Positions 49,882 through 57,974 of a DNA stretch of 64,000 nucleotides are shown here, piece after piece. Source of the stretch: Fusobacterium sp. GTDB taxonomy: Bacteria; Fusobacteriota; Fusobacteriia; Fusobacteriales; Fusobacteriaceae. The position numbers and the translations under genes are program-made. Where the stretch lies: contig NZ_JAWDXO010000001.1 of assembly GCF_032477075.1 (NCBI RefSeq), positions 186,001 to 250,000 of the forward strand, read 5' to 3'. Position 1 is the first letter of the stretch. Every line of letters starts with the position of its first letter. The notes under the pieces are model-generated. The model saw only the letters and a program-made list of their open reading frames with translations, was not told the DNA's origin and did not search any database.

Positions 49882-51282
49882 TTATAATTCTATTGGTACT
49901 TTGTCATATTTCAAAGGTGAAACATATTCTTCATAATTTTCTTCAAATTCTTTTTTTATTTTTTCAAAAAGAACAGGGTCTTCAAAGATATCAATAGCAG
50001 TCTGTCCCAATACCTGACCAGCATATTTCATACCTTTCATTGCAATACTATTTTTTCCCTGTGCTACCATCTGCCAAGAATGAGATGGAGTACCCAGAGC
50101 ATAGCATGCTGTAAATATTTGTCCTGTAGGCATTTTTTTACTTACATCCCCTACATCTGTAGAACCTGATAAAAGATAATTAAAGTTTTCATCATATGGA
50201 ATATTTCCTTTAAAGATATATTCATTTAACATCATATCTTTAATATTCTTCCACTCTTTTCCACTAGCTTTTTCTATCCAACCAAATTCTGAAGTAATCT
50301 CTTTTTCAGAAAGAGTATCTTTAAATTTTTTAGCATAAGCAATTTCTTCATCTGAGTATTCAATATTTTCAAATTTTTTTAAATTCTTAAACATTATTTT
50401 CTCTATTTCTTTATTTCCTTTGTATTCATTAGTTCCTCTGTCAAAAACCATTTTTACTTTAGTTTCTGTCATTAGGGCTGCTCCTCTGGCTATATTGCAT
50501 ATTCTTCTAAATATATCTTCTACTTGATTTAATTTTGGAGCCCTTATAAGATATAAAACTTCAGCATCAGGTTGTACTACATTTGGAGATATTCCTCCAG
50601 TATTTGTCACAGCATAATGAAATCTTGCTTCTTGTATCACATGTTCCCTAAGGTAGTTAGCTCCCACATTCATGAGCTCTACTGCATCAAGAGCACTTCT
50701 TCCAAGTTGAGGACTTGCAGCAGCGTGAGAACCTTTTCCTTCAAATCTGAAATAAGCCTGATAATTTGCCAATGTAGATAGTGAAAAAACTCCATTATAT
50801 GGAAATGGATGCCATGTAAGTGCTAAATCTACTCCATCAAAAGCTCCATTTTTCATCATCCATGTTTTTCCTGAGCCACCTTCTTCAGCAGGACATCCAT
50901 AAAAAATAACAGTTCCTTTTAAATTATTTTCTTTTAAATAATTTTTTACTATTTCTGCTCCATAGAGGGCACCAGCACCTAATAAATGATGTCCACATCC
51001 ATGACCATTCATTTCCTGTTTTCCCTTTTCTTTATGAGTGGAATCTTCTACCTGTGAAAGTCCTTGAAGTGCATCATATTCTCCAAGTATAGCTATTACA
51101 GGATGACCTTCACCATAGATAGCTTTAAAAGCAGTTTCTAACCCACCTACTCCCATTTCTACTTGAAATCCAGCTTCCTTAGCATATTCAGCTAATTCTT
51201 TTGCTGATTGATATTCTTTAAATCTTATTTCAGCATACTCCCAAATATTTTTTGCAACATCTTCAATAGTTTTTTTACTCAT
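49882..51282 (-). CDS. M20 family amidohydrolase, AbgB-like
   Basis: The 466-residue enzyme has M20 metal motifs AILGEYDALQG, NGHGCGHHLLGAGA, GCPAEEGGSGKTWM and STDVGDVS, and matches the AbgB (p-aminobenzoyl-glutamate hydrolase B) subtype with its ASPQLGRSALDAVELM lid domain. It hydrolyses an amide of glutamate or a dipeptide in the cytoplasm. GGAGGGG is correctly placed before ATG51282 rather than before ATG51297. It heads an operon with gltS and a regulator. Confidence 0.9.
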   Translation of the reverse strand: MSKKTIEDVAKNIWEYAEIRFKEYQSAKELAEYAKEAGFQVEMGVGGLETAFKAIYGEGHPVIAILGEYDALQGLSQVEDSTHKEKGKQEMNGHGCGHHLLGAGALYGAEIVKNYLKENNLKGTVIFYGCPAEEGGSGKTWMMKNGAFDGVDLALTWHPFPYNGVFSLSTLANYQAYFRFEGKGSHAAASPQLGRSALDAVELMNVGANYLREHVIQEARFHYAVTNTGGISPNVVQPDAEVLYLIRAPKLNQVEDIFRRICNIARGAALMTETKVKMVFDRGTNEYKGNKEIEKIMFKNLKKFENIEYSDEEIAYAKKFKDTLSEKEITSEFGWIEKASGKEWKNIKDMMLNEYIFKGNIPYDENFNYLLSGSTDVGDVSKKMPTGQIFTACYALGTPSHSWQMVAQGKNSIAMKGMKYAGQVLGQTAIDIFEDPVLFEKIKKEFEENYEEYVSPLKYDKVPIEL

Positions 51283-51348
51283 TTTATACCCCTCCATTTT
51301 TTTTGGACATTATTTTGGTCAAAATAGCACTGTATTTATTTCAAAAGA

Positions 51349-51376
51349 AGTATACTATATATTTTTCTATTGTCAA
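51349..51376 (-). promoter_or_regulatory. Sigma-70 promoter of the AbgB-like/GltS operon
   Basis: On the minus strand TTGACA (51376-51371) is perfect, TATACT (51354-51349) is close to consensus, and the spacer is 16 bases. Downstream, between -10 and the gene, a TTGACC-N10-TTGTCC-like repeat may bind the local regulator. Confidence 0.6.
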
Positions 51377-51486
51377 TTATATTATTTTAATTTAAATAAT
51401 ATAGTAAATATATTTTAATAGAGATAATGATATTTTTTTCACATATATATCTTTGTTATTAATATCTTTTTTGAATTAACTGAAAG

Positions 51487-51497
51487 TATGGTATAAT
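51487..51497 (+). promoter_or_regulatory. Extended -10 promoter before the 51527 gene
   Basis: TATGGTATAAT is an extended -10 element about 30 bases before the first gene. No good -35 box stands at the usual distance, which is normal for extended -10 promoters. Confidence 0.6.
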
Positions 51498-51526
51498 ATA
51501 AAATAAAATTAAGGGAACTGAAATAA

Positions 51527-51772
51527 ATGAACAGCAAAAGGGCATACTACGAACAGGATAAAAATATACTAAAAGAAAATGATGAAATAGATTATGTAAA
51601 AGTGGAAGATATAATGGATTTTACAATGAGAACAGTTCTATATCCTATGACAGATAAAAACAGCATAGATGGAAATAAATTTGATATAGTAATAAAAGAT
51701 ATTGAAACTGTTTTAAAAAGATGTAAATATATGTCTGAATTTGATAGGAAGCAAATTAGGAGGGAAAAATGA
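51527..51772 (+). CDS. Uncharacterised 81-residue protein upstream of a Crp-type regulator
   Basis: I do not recognise this small, charged protein. It ends with a cluster of basic residues, has one Cys (residue 67) and no membrane segment. Its stop overlaps the start of the next gene in ATGA, which indicates translational coupling with the Crp/Fnr regulator. The ribosome binding site (AAGGGA) is moderate. It could modulate or be an accessory of that regulator. Confidence 0.7.
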   Translation: MNSKRAYYEQDKNILKENDEIDYVKVEDIMDFTMRTVLYPMTDKNSIDGNKFDIVIKDIETVLKRCKYMSEFDRKQIRREK

Positions 51773-52440
51773 GTAATTCAGAAAATGGAAATTTTTTTTC
51801 TGAGTCATTTCCATTTTGGAATGAACTTTCTTCAGATGAGAAAAAATTGATAGATAACAACACTGAACTAAAATTATATAAAGCTGGTACAACTATTCAT
51901 GATTCCACAGAATGTACTGGAGTTCTTTTAATAAAAAAAGGAGAATTAAGAGTATATATTCTTTCACCAGAAGGAAGAGAAGTCACTTTGTACAGACTTG
52001 GAGAAAAAGAAACATGTCTTTTAACTGCATCATGTATTTTAAAAAATATCACTTTCAGTATAATGGTAGATGCAGAAACAGATAGTAAGGTATTTCTTAT
52101 AAGTTCAGCTGCTTTTAAAGAATTGAAAAATAAAAATATACAAGTAGAAAGTTTTACAAATGATATAATGAATTGTCATTTTTCTGAAACTATGTGGGCA
52201 ATGGAACAGATACTTTTTACAAGTTTTGATAAAAGACTGGCATTTTTCCTTTTAGAGCAAAGCAAAGAGAAAGAAAGCGAAATTCTTAACTTTACTCATG
52301 AATATATTGCTAAGAATTTAGGGAGTGCAAGAGAAGTAGTATCCCGTATGCTGAAATATTTTCAAACTGAAGGGATAGTTTCTTTATCAAGAGGAAGTAT
52401 CATTATAAAAAATAAAAAGAAGCTTGAAGCATTAAAATAA
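51769..52440 (+). CDS. Crp/Fnr family transcriptional regulator
   Basis: The protein has a cyclic-nucleotide-binding-like beta-barrel (LLIKKGELRVYILSPEGREV), a dimerisation helix, and a C-terminal winged helix with YIAKNLGSAREVVSRMLKYF. It lacks the Fnr N-terminal cysteine cluster and the cAMP-binding RSA motif; instead it has KETCLLTASCIL, a cysteine-containing pattern frequent in anaerobe Crp-like regulators, with a possible thiol redox role. A CRP-like palindrome lies nearby at 52858-52872. The gene ends in a perfect terminator. Confidence 0.92.
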   Translation: MSNSENGNFFSESFPFWNELSSDEKKLIDNNTELKLYKAGTTIHDSTECTGVLLIKKGELRVYILSPEGREVTLYRLGEKETCLLTASCILKNITFSIMVDAETDSKVFLISSAAFKELKNKNIQVESFTNDIMNCHFSETMWAMEQILFTSFDKRLAFFLLEQSKEKESEILNFTHEYIAKNLGSAREVVSRMLKYFQTEGIVSLSRGSIIIKNKKKLEALK

Positions 52441-52466
52441 AAAAGGAGGTCTGAGACCTCCTTTTT
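52440..52466. terminator. Bidirectional intrinsic terminator
   Basis: AAAAAGGAGGTC (52440-52451) pairs perfectly with GACCTCCTTTTT (52455-52466) around a TGA loop between converging genes. Confidence 0.9.
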
Positions 52467-52472
52467 GCTATA

Positions 52473-52787
52473 TTATTTTTTTCCTAATTCAATGATTTTA
52501 TCTTTTGATACAAGCCCTACTGATTTTTCAACTGGTTGACCATTTTTGAAAAGTAATAATGTAGGAATACTCATTACCCTAAATTGAGCAGCTAATTCCT
52601 CTTGCTCATCTATATTTATTTTAGCTATTTTTACTTCTGGAGCTAATTCACTTTCTGCTTCTTCAAGAATAGGTCCTAAAGCCTTACAAGGTCCACACCA
52701 AGCTGCCCAAAAATCAACTAATACAGGTACTTCTGATTTTAAAACCTCTTTTTCAAAATTTTCTTTTGTTATATGTAAAATTGCCAT
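52473..52787 (-). CDS. trxA: Thioredoxin
   Basis: This 104-residue protein has the active site WCGPC (residues 30-34) inside VLVDFWAAWCGPCKALGPIL, then ELAAQFRVMSIPTLLLFKNG with the conserved cis-Pro. It reduces protein disulfides in the cytoplasm. The gene is preceded by AGGAGG and faces the Crp-type gene across a shared terminator. Confidence 0.97.
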   Translation of the reverse strand: MAILHITKENFEKEVLKSEVPVLVDFWAAWCGPCKALGPILEEAESELAPEVKIAKINIDEQEELAAQFRVMSIPTLLLFKNGQPVEKSVGLVSKDKIIELGKK

Positions 52788-52857
52788 GTCAATTCCTCCT
52801 TTTATATATTTTATTCTTATTTATATTTTTATTATACACCATATTTTAAATTTTGTC

Positions 52858-52872
52858 TGTGACTAAATCACA
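52858..52872. promoter_or_regulatory. CRP-like inverted repeat between trxA and a dehydrogenase gene
   Basis: TGTGA-CTAAA-TCACA is a perfect 5-5-5 inverted repeat in the 170-base divergent region, similar to a CRP box with one base fewer in the spacer. The neighbouring Crp/Fnr regulator could bind it and affect both genes. Confidence 0.45.
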
Positions 52873-52957
52873 TTAAATCAAAATAAAAAATAAATATTTG
52901 AATTTTTTACAGTAATAGGATATAAATTAATAGTTAGAACTTTTTAAGGAGGAAATT

Positions 52958-53902
52958 ATGAAAATCGTTATTTTAGATGGATATACGGAAAATCCTGGTG
53001 ATCTATCTTGGGATATATTTAAAGAACTTGGAGATGTAGTAATATATGACAGAACACCAGAAGAAGAAGTAGTGAAAAGGATTGGCAATGCAGAAATAGT
53101 TATTACAAATAAAGTTTCTTTTAATAAAGAAAGAATGCTTCAGCTTCCAAATTTAAAATATATAGCAGTGACAGCAGCAGGGTATAATATTATAGATACA
53201 GTAGCAGCAAAAGAATTGGGAATAATAGTAACTAATACTCCTAATTATGGTTCAAGTGGTGTAGCACAAATGACATTTGCCCATATACTTGAAATAACAA
53301 ATAATGTAGCTCTTCATAGTCATTCAGTAAAAAAGGGTGAATGGGCTAATAATATAGATTGGTGTTACTGGTATAGACCTATTATTGGATTGAAAGGAAA
53401 AAGAATAGGAATAATAGGATATGGAAATATAGGAAAAGAGGTAGGAAATATAGCTAAAGCTTTTGGAATGGATGTAGCTATATATGATAAAAATAATCAT
53501 TTTGATGTAATAAATTTATCTCTTGAAGATATTTTTAAAACATCAGATATCATTACTCTGCATTGTCCTCTTTTACCAGAAACTAAAAATATAATATGCA
53601 GAGAAAATATAGAAAAAATGAAAGATGGAGTAATAATAATCAATACTTCAAGAGGACCATTGGTAAATGGAAAAGATCTTACAGAAGCTGTCAAAAAAGG
53701 AAAAGTATATGCAGCAGGAGTAGATGTCCTGAGCAGTGAACCTCCTGCCTTAAATGACCCAATGACAAGTTGTGAAAGTGTAAATGTAACTCCACATATA
53801 GCATGGGCTGCTATAGAGTCAAGACAAAATATAATAAATATATGTTTTGATAATTTAAAATCATTTCAGGAAGGAAAGCCAAAGAATGTTGTAAATAAAT
53901 AA
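52958..53902 (+). CDS. D-2-hydroxyacid dehydrogenase (glycerate dehydrogenase-like)
   Basis: The NAD-binding motif GIIGYGNIGKEVG and catalytic Arg (NTSRGPLVNG), Glu (SSEPPA) and His (TPHIAWA) identify the family. Whole-protein features (ITNKVSFNKERM, VTAAGYNIIDTVAAKE) point to hydroxypyruvate reductase/glycerate dehydrogenase rather than phosphoglycerate dehydrogenase, as there is no ACT domain. It is 314 residues long, preceded by AAGGAGG, and lies alone. It is a different subgroup from the enzyme at 20231. Confidence 0.9.
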   Translation: MKIVILDGYTENPGDLSWDIFKELGDVVIYDRTPEEEVVKRIGNAEIVITNKVSFNKERMLQLPNLKYIAVTAAGYNIIDTVAAKELGIIVTNTPNYGSSGVAQMTFAHILEITNNVALHSHSVKKGEWANNIDWCYWYRPIIGLKGKRIGIIGYGNIGKEVGNIAKAFGMDVAIYDKNNHFDVINLSLEDIFKTSDIITLHCPLLPETKNIICRENIEKMKDGVIIINTSRGPLVNGKDLTEAVKKGKVYAAGVDVLSSEPPALNDPMTSCESVNVTPHIAWAAIESRQNIINICFDNLKSFQEGKPKNVVNK

Positions 53903-53905
53903 TAT

Positions 53906-53934
53906 AAAAAAGAGCCTTTTACAAGCTCTTTTTT
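53906..53934. terminator. Bidirectional intrinsic terminator
   Basis: AAAAAAGAGC (53906-53915) pairs with GCTCTTTTTT (53925-53934). It overlaps the end of the TetR gene (53919). Confidence 0.82.
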
Positions 53935-54509
53935 ATATTATTTTTTTTATTGTAATCTCTCAATCTTTTATATAACATAGTTGCTGCACCCTCTACTAGC
54001 CTTTCTTTTATGAAATCATTTGATACATCTTTAAAATAATTAGTAGCTATTAATGTAGAAAAACCATGGGCATACATCCAACAGTCAAGAAAAAGTTTTG
54101 TTTTAAATTCCTCATCTAGTTTATCAAATCTGCTGTCTTTAGACATCTCAACTTTTATCAGATCTCTAAACTCTCTTACAAGTCCACTGTATGAACTGTC
54201 TTTTAGGAAAATAGTATGGAAAAGCTGTTTTTCCTCTCTTGCAAACATACACACACCTATTCCTATATTGAGAAATATATATTCTGTATTGGGTTTTTTT
54301 ACATATTCCATAAATACATCTTTAGCTTTATTTATTAAATCTTTTTTAAGTATGTCCAATGAAGTATAAAAACTATATATTGGAGCTGGAGAGGAATTCA
54401 GAGATTTTGCCAGATTTCTAGCAGTTATAGCTTCCAATCCATTCTGCTTGAATACCTCAAAGGCTTTCTTAAATATTTGTTCTTTTGTAAATATGGCTTT
54501 TTTAGGCAC
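53919..54509 (-). CDS. TetR family transcriptional regulator
   Basis: The N-terminal helix-turn-helix has ITARNLAKSLNSSPAPIYSF and is followed by a helical ligand domain; length (196 residues) is usual. It lies 28 bases after the FadL-type porin gene in the same direction, so it may autoregulate that operon. The inducer is unknown; a fatty acid or hydrophobic compound is suggested by the neighbour. Confidence 0.88.
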   Translation of the reverse strand: MPKKAIFTKEQIFKKAFEVFKQNGLEAITARNLAKSLNSSPAPIYSFYTSLDILKKDLINKAKDVFMEYVKKPNTEYIFLNIGIGVCMFAREEKQLFHTIFLKDSSYSGLVREFRDLIKVEMSKDSRFDKLDEEFKTKLFLDCWMYAHGFSTLIATNYFKDVSNDFIKERLVEGAATMLYKRLRDYNKKNNIKKSL

Positions 54510-54537
54510 TGTATTCCTCCTCCATCTTATTTATCAA

Positions 54538-55890
54538 TTAGAATTTTTTAGTATATGCTACTCCAAATGCAGTTATACTTTTATCATATTCAGGATTTTT
54601 AACTTTTGGGTAGTTTGCATATTTTTCATTATAATGTCCTTTTTCTGAGTCATAGAAGAAATGAGATACTGTAAATACCCATTCATCATATTCAGTAGGT
54701 TTATATTTCAATCCTGTTCCTAAAGTTATAGAATTAAGTGCATACTCTACATCATCATATGAACTTACTTTTGCTCCAGTATCAGCATAATTGATACTTC
54801 CCAATAGAATCCATTTATTATTTAATTTATATTCAGTTCCTAAAGCAATTTCCCAACCATTATCATAATCAGCTTCTAATCCTTTTATTTCGATAGGACC
54901 TGCTGGACTTACTAGCTTTACACTTCCAGCTTTTCTATCCATTTTTGCATCTTTATTGAAATAGTAGTTTCCACTTAATGCTATAGTCCATCTGTCAGTT
55001 GCTTGATAAGAACCTCCAAGAGCTAAAATGGCAGGTAAATCTCTTCTAGTTTTAGTTCCGGGTTCAAATTCAGGATAAAAATCACTAAAATGAACTTCTC
55101 CCATACTACCTTTTCCAAAATCTATGTCAGCAGCATTTTCGTATCCACTAGCTTTAAAATTTAGTTTTATTCTTGAATCATATCTCATAGCAAGATTTAA
55201 TTTATCAGTTGCTTTATAGTTGAATCCTATTTGTGCTCCAATTCCCCAAGCAGTTCTATCAGAATCTATATCAGCATGAATAGGTTTTGGTCCTCCCCCA
55301 ACATCAATATTTCCTTTAAGTTTTTTTAAACCAAGAACAGCTCTACCTGCTATTGACATAGAGAGTTTATCATTTATCATCCATGCTCTACCTAAAGTAG
55401 TTTGTCCATAAAGACTTTTTCCTTCTGCTGAAGAACTATCATCATAAAAAGTAAATGGAAGTGAGAATTTTTCTCCAAGACTATTTAATATATCAGGGAC
55501 CACTGCTGTTCCAGCAACACCATCTTTATATTCAAGGTCTCCACCACCACCTAATGCACCAAATGTCCAAAATATTGCTCTATTATCTCTTACACTGTAT
55601 AGGGCAAAAGTAGGGATATACTGAAGCAAATCAGCATCATAATTTTTATCATTATAGTCCATTTCCTCTTTTCCAACAGCAAGTTGAGCTCCTAAATGGA
55701 TATATGTTCCATTTTCAAGATGCATGATACCAGCAGGATTATAGAAAACAGAAGAACTATTTATCATACCATTTTGTGCTTGGTTACCTAAATATTCAGG
55801 AGTATAAGTCTGAACATGGTCAATTGATGCTGCATAAGCTCCTGTTCCAAATACAGCAGTTAATGCAAGGATACTTAATTTTTTTCTCAT
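54538..55890 (-). CDS. OmpP1/FadL family outer membrane transport protein
   Basis: A signal peptide (RKKLSILALTAVFGTGAYA) precedes a FadL-like 14-strand barrel with the typical start GNQAQNGMINSSSVFYNPAG and a plug-like N-terminal hatch, then repeated barrel strands (YKATDKLNLAMRYDSRIKL, WTIALSGNYYF) to a terminal Phe in AFGVAYTKKF. FadL proteins pass fatty acids or aromatic hydrocarbons across the outer membrane. AGGAGG favours ATG55890 over ATG55935. Confidence 0.92.
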   Translation of the reverse strand: MRKKLSILALTAVFGTGAYAASIDHVQTYTPEYLGNQAQNGMINSSSVFYNPAGIMHLENGTYIHLGAQLAVGKEEMDYNDKNYDADLLQYIPTFALYSVRDNRAIFWTFGALGGGGDLEYKDGVAGTAVVPDILNSLGEKFSLPFTFYDDSSSAEGKSLYGQTTLGRAWMINDKLSMSIAGRAVLGLKKLKGNIDVGGGPKPIHADIDSDRTAWGIGAQIGFNYKATDKLNLAMRYDSRIKLNFKASGYENAADIDFGKGSMGEVHFSDFYPEFEPGTKTRRDLPAILALGGSYQATDRWTIALSGNYYFNKDAKMDRKAGSVKLVSPAGPIEIKGLEADYDNGWEIALGTEYKLNNKWILLGSINYADTGAKVSSYDDVEYALNSITLGTGLKYKPTEYDEWVFTVSHFFYDSEKGHYNEKYANYPKVKNPEYDKSITAFGVAYTKKF

Positions 55891-55909
55891 TTTTCCTCCT
55901 ATGAATTTT

Positions 55910-55934
55910 GTAATATAACATATGTAATATAACA
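55910..55934. promoter_or_regulatory. Direct repeat in the FadL promoter region
   Basis: GTAATATAACA occurs twice, at 55910-55920 and 55924-55934, spaced 14 bases, and is followed by CTAGTTAGTT. The block lies 20 to 45 bases upstream of the porin start and is a candidate site for the TetR regulator. Confidence 0.4.
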
Positions 55935-55952
55935 CTAGTTAGTTAAAATAAA

Positions 55953-55990
55953 ATGAATAAAGCATTAAAAAATTTTAATGCTTTATTCAT
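55953..55990 (-). terminator. Intrinsic terminator overlapping the fbp stop codon
   Basis: A perfect 18-bp stem (55953-55970 with 55973-55990) has the last two codons and the stop of fbp inside its right arm. It would end the ppdK-fbp transcript. Confidence 0.8.
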
Positions 55991-57947
55991 CATTACTCTT
56001 TATTATTCCTTTTCTATAAGCATTTAGCAGTTTTTTTAGATCATTAATTTGATTTTGTAGTTCTTTACCTATATCTGTATCTTTGACTCTTATTCTATTT
56101 TGACTAGTGTTTACTATACGGCTGGAAGAAATTATATCTTTTCCTTCCTTTATAGCTTTCTCTGTAGATTCGAAAGGAGCATGAGAAACTAATTTCAATC
56201 CATATGAATTGTATATCAGAGTATATCCTGCAATACCAGTTTCAGGTTGATAAGCTCTTGAAAAACCACCATCTATTATATACAGCTTTCCATTCGCTTT
56301 TATAGGAGATTCACCTTTTTTTACTTTTACTGGAACATGCCCATTTACTATATGAGAGATTTTAGGATTCAAATCGAATTCTTCCAATAACATATCACAA
56401 GTGGCTTCTTCATTACAAAAAGTATAATAGTGATTTTTCTTTTCAGTATGAGTATTTTTTTCCTCTATAAAATATCTTTCAAAGGTTTTCATTGAATCTT
56501 TGCCAAACATAGGAGAATCTTTACCACACCACATATACCATACATAATCACAGTTTAATTTTTCTTTGGCACTGTTAGCTCTATTGAAATATGCTTCTCT
56601 GCATATTTTTTCAGCAAGATCCAGATATTTTCTTCCCTTAACTTTTTGACCTCTTACATTAACCGTTTTAAGCTTTCCATCTTCAGTCAATGGAATACAG
56701 CCATGATAAAGTAAATTAGAATTACATCTCAAATAAATACTTCCTTTAGCAAAAAGAAATCTAATATGCCTTTGTAGTTTTTCACTTCTTAAAAAAGCAA
56801 GTCTAAGATTTTCCATGATTTCACTTTCTTCAGGAGTTAATTTTAAAGGATTTTCTATATCTACAGTTGGAAAGTTTTTATCTCTTAATTCATGTTCTAT
56901 TTCATCAATTGTAACAGTGCCCTTTTTAAAATCTGTTTTTTTGAACATATTTCTATGATCCATTTCAAAATTTGAATTTCTTTCAATTACATTTCCCTCT
57001 ATTTTCATTTGTATAACAGTAATAGCTTTATGTATTTGAGCTTTTAGAGGAGTAGTTTTATTTGTTTTTATTTTAAAATGCTCACAAGGATCATTTGCAT
57101 ATTTTTCCATAGCAAAAGCTGCAAGAGGAAGAAGATTTATTCCATATCCATCTTCTAAAATATCATTGTTTCCATATCTTGCACATATTCTTATAACATT
57201 GGCAATACAGGCCTTACTTCCAAGGCCTGCACCCATCCAAAGAATGTCATGATTTCCCCATTGAATATCTACATTATGATAATCTATAAGAGTATCCATT
57301 ATAAGATGAGGACTAGGTCCTCTGTCATATATATCTCCAACTATATGAAGTCTGTCTATTATAAGTCTTTGAATAAGGTTAGAGACAGCTATTACAAATT
57401 CTTTAGCTCTTCCTATTGAAATGATAGTATCTATAATATTAGCTATGTATTCTCTTTTATTTCTTAATTCCTTTCTTTCATATATTATTTCTTGAATAAT
57501 ATATGAAAAATCTTTAGGCATAGCTTTTCTTACTTTTGAACTTGTATATTTTGAGGATACAACACTGCATATTTCAATTAAACGATATATAATAGTTTTA
57601 TACCATTTATCCATATTTTTAAGTTCTTTTGCAAGAAATTCTATCTTTTCTTTAGGGTAATATATAACTGTAGCCAGTTCTTTTTTTTCAAAGGTGTTCA
57701 GGTTATCCCCGAACACCTCATCTATTTTTTGTCTTACTGCACCAGATCCATTTTTCAGTACATGGTTAAAAGCTTCATATTCTCCATGGATATCTGTAAG
57801 AAAATGCTCTGTTCCTTTAGGAAGATTCATTATAGCCTGTAGGTTGATTATTTCAGTAGCAGTTTCTCCAATATTTTTAAATTTAGTAGAAAGAAGAGTT
57901 AAATATTTTTTTTCTTGTTCTGCTATTTCTTTTTCTAATCCACTCAT
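55983..57947 (-). CDS. fbp: Fructose-1,6-bisphosphatase, class III
   Basis: The enzyme dephosphorylates fructose 1,6-bisphosphate in gluconeogenesis. Metallophosphatase motifs are TDIHGEYEAF, VGDIYDRGPSPH and QWGNHDILWMGAG, then NGHVPVKVKKGE with the late His residues. At 654 residues it equals the Firmicute/Fusobacterium type. It is in an operon after the CcpN-like repressor and ppdK, with 27 bases before it. Confidence 0.96.
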   Translation of the reverse strand: MSGLEKEIAEQEKKYLTLLSTKFKNIGETATEIINLQAIMNLPKGTEHFLTDIHGEYEAFNHVLKNGSGAVRQKIDEVFGDNLNTFEKKELATVIYYPKEKIEFLAKELKNMDKWYKTIIYRLIEICSVVSSKYTSSKVRKAMPKDFSYIIQEIIYERKELRNKREYIANIIDTIISIGRAKEFVIAVSNLIQRLIIDRLHIVGDIYDRGPSPHLIMDTLIDYHNVDIQWGNHDILWMGAGLGSKACIANVIRICARYGNNDILEDGYGINLLPLAAFAMEKYANDPCEHFKIKTNKTTPLKAQIHKAITVIQMKIEGNVIERNSNFEMDHRNMFKKTDFKKGTVTIDEIEHELRDKNFPTVDIENPLKLTPEESEIMENLRLAFLRSEKLQRHIRFLFAKGSIYLRCNSNLLYHGCIPLTEDGKLKTVNVRGQKVKGRKYLDLAEKICREAYFNRANSAKEKLNCDYVWYMWCGKDSPMFGKDSMKTFERYFIEEKNTHTEKKNHYYTFCNEEATCDMLLEEFDLNPKISHIVNGHVPVKVKKGESPIKANGKLYIIDGGFSRAYQPETGIAGYTLIYNSYGLKLVSHAPFESTEKAIKEGKDIISSSRIVNTSQNRIRVKDTDIGKELQNQINDLKKLLNAYRKGIIKSNDE

Positions 57948-57974
57948 ATGTTATCCCCTTTACTGAATAATTTT

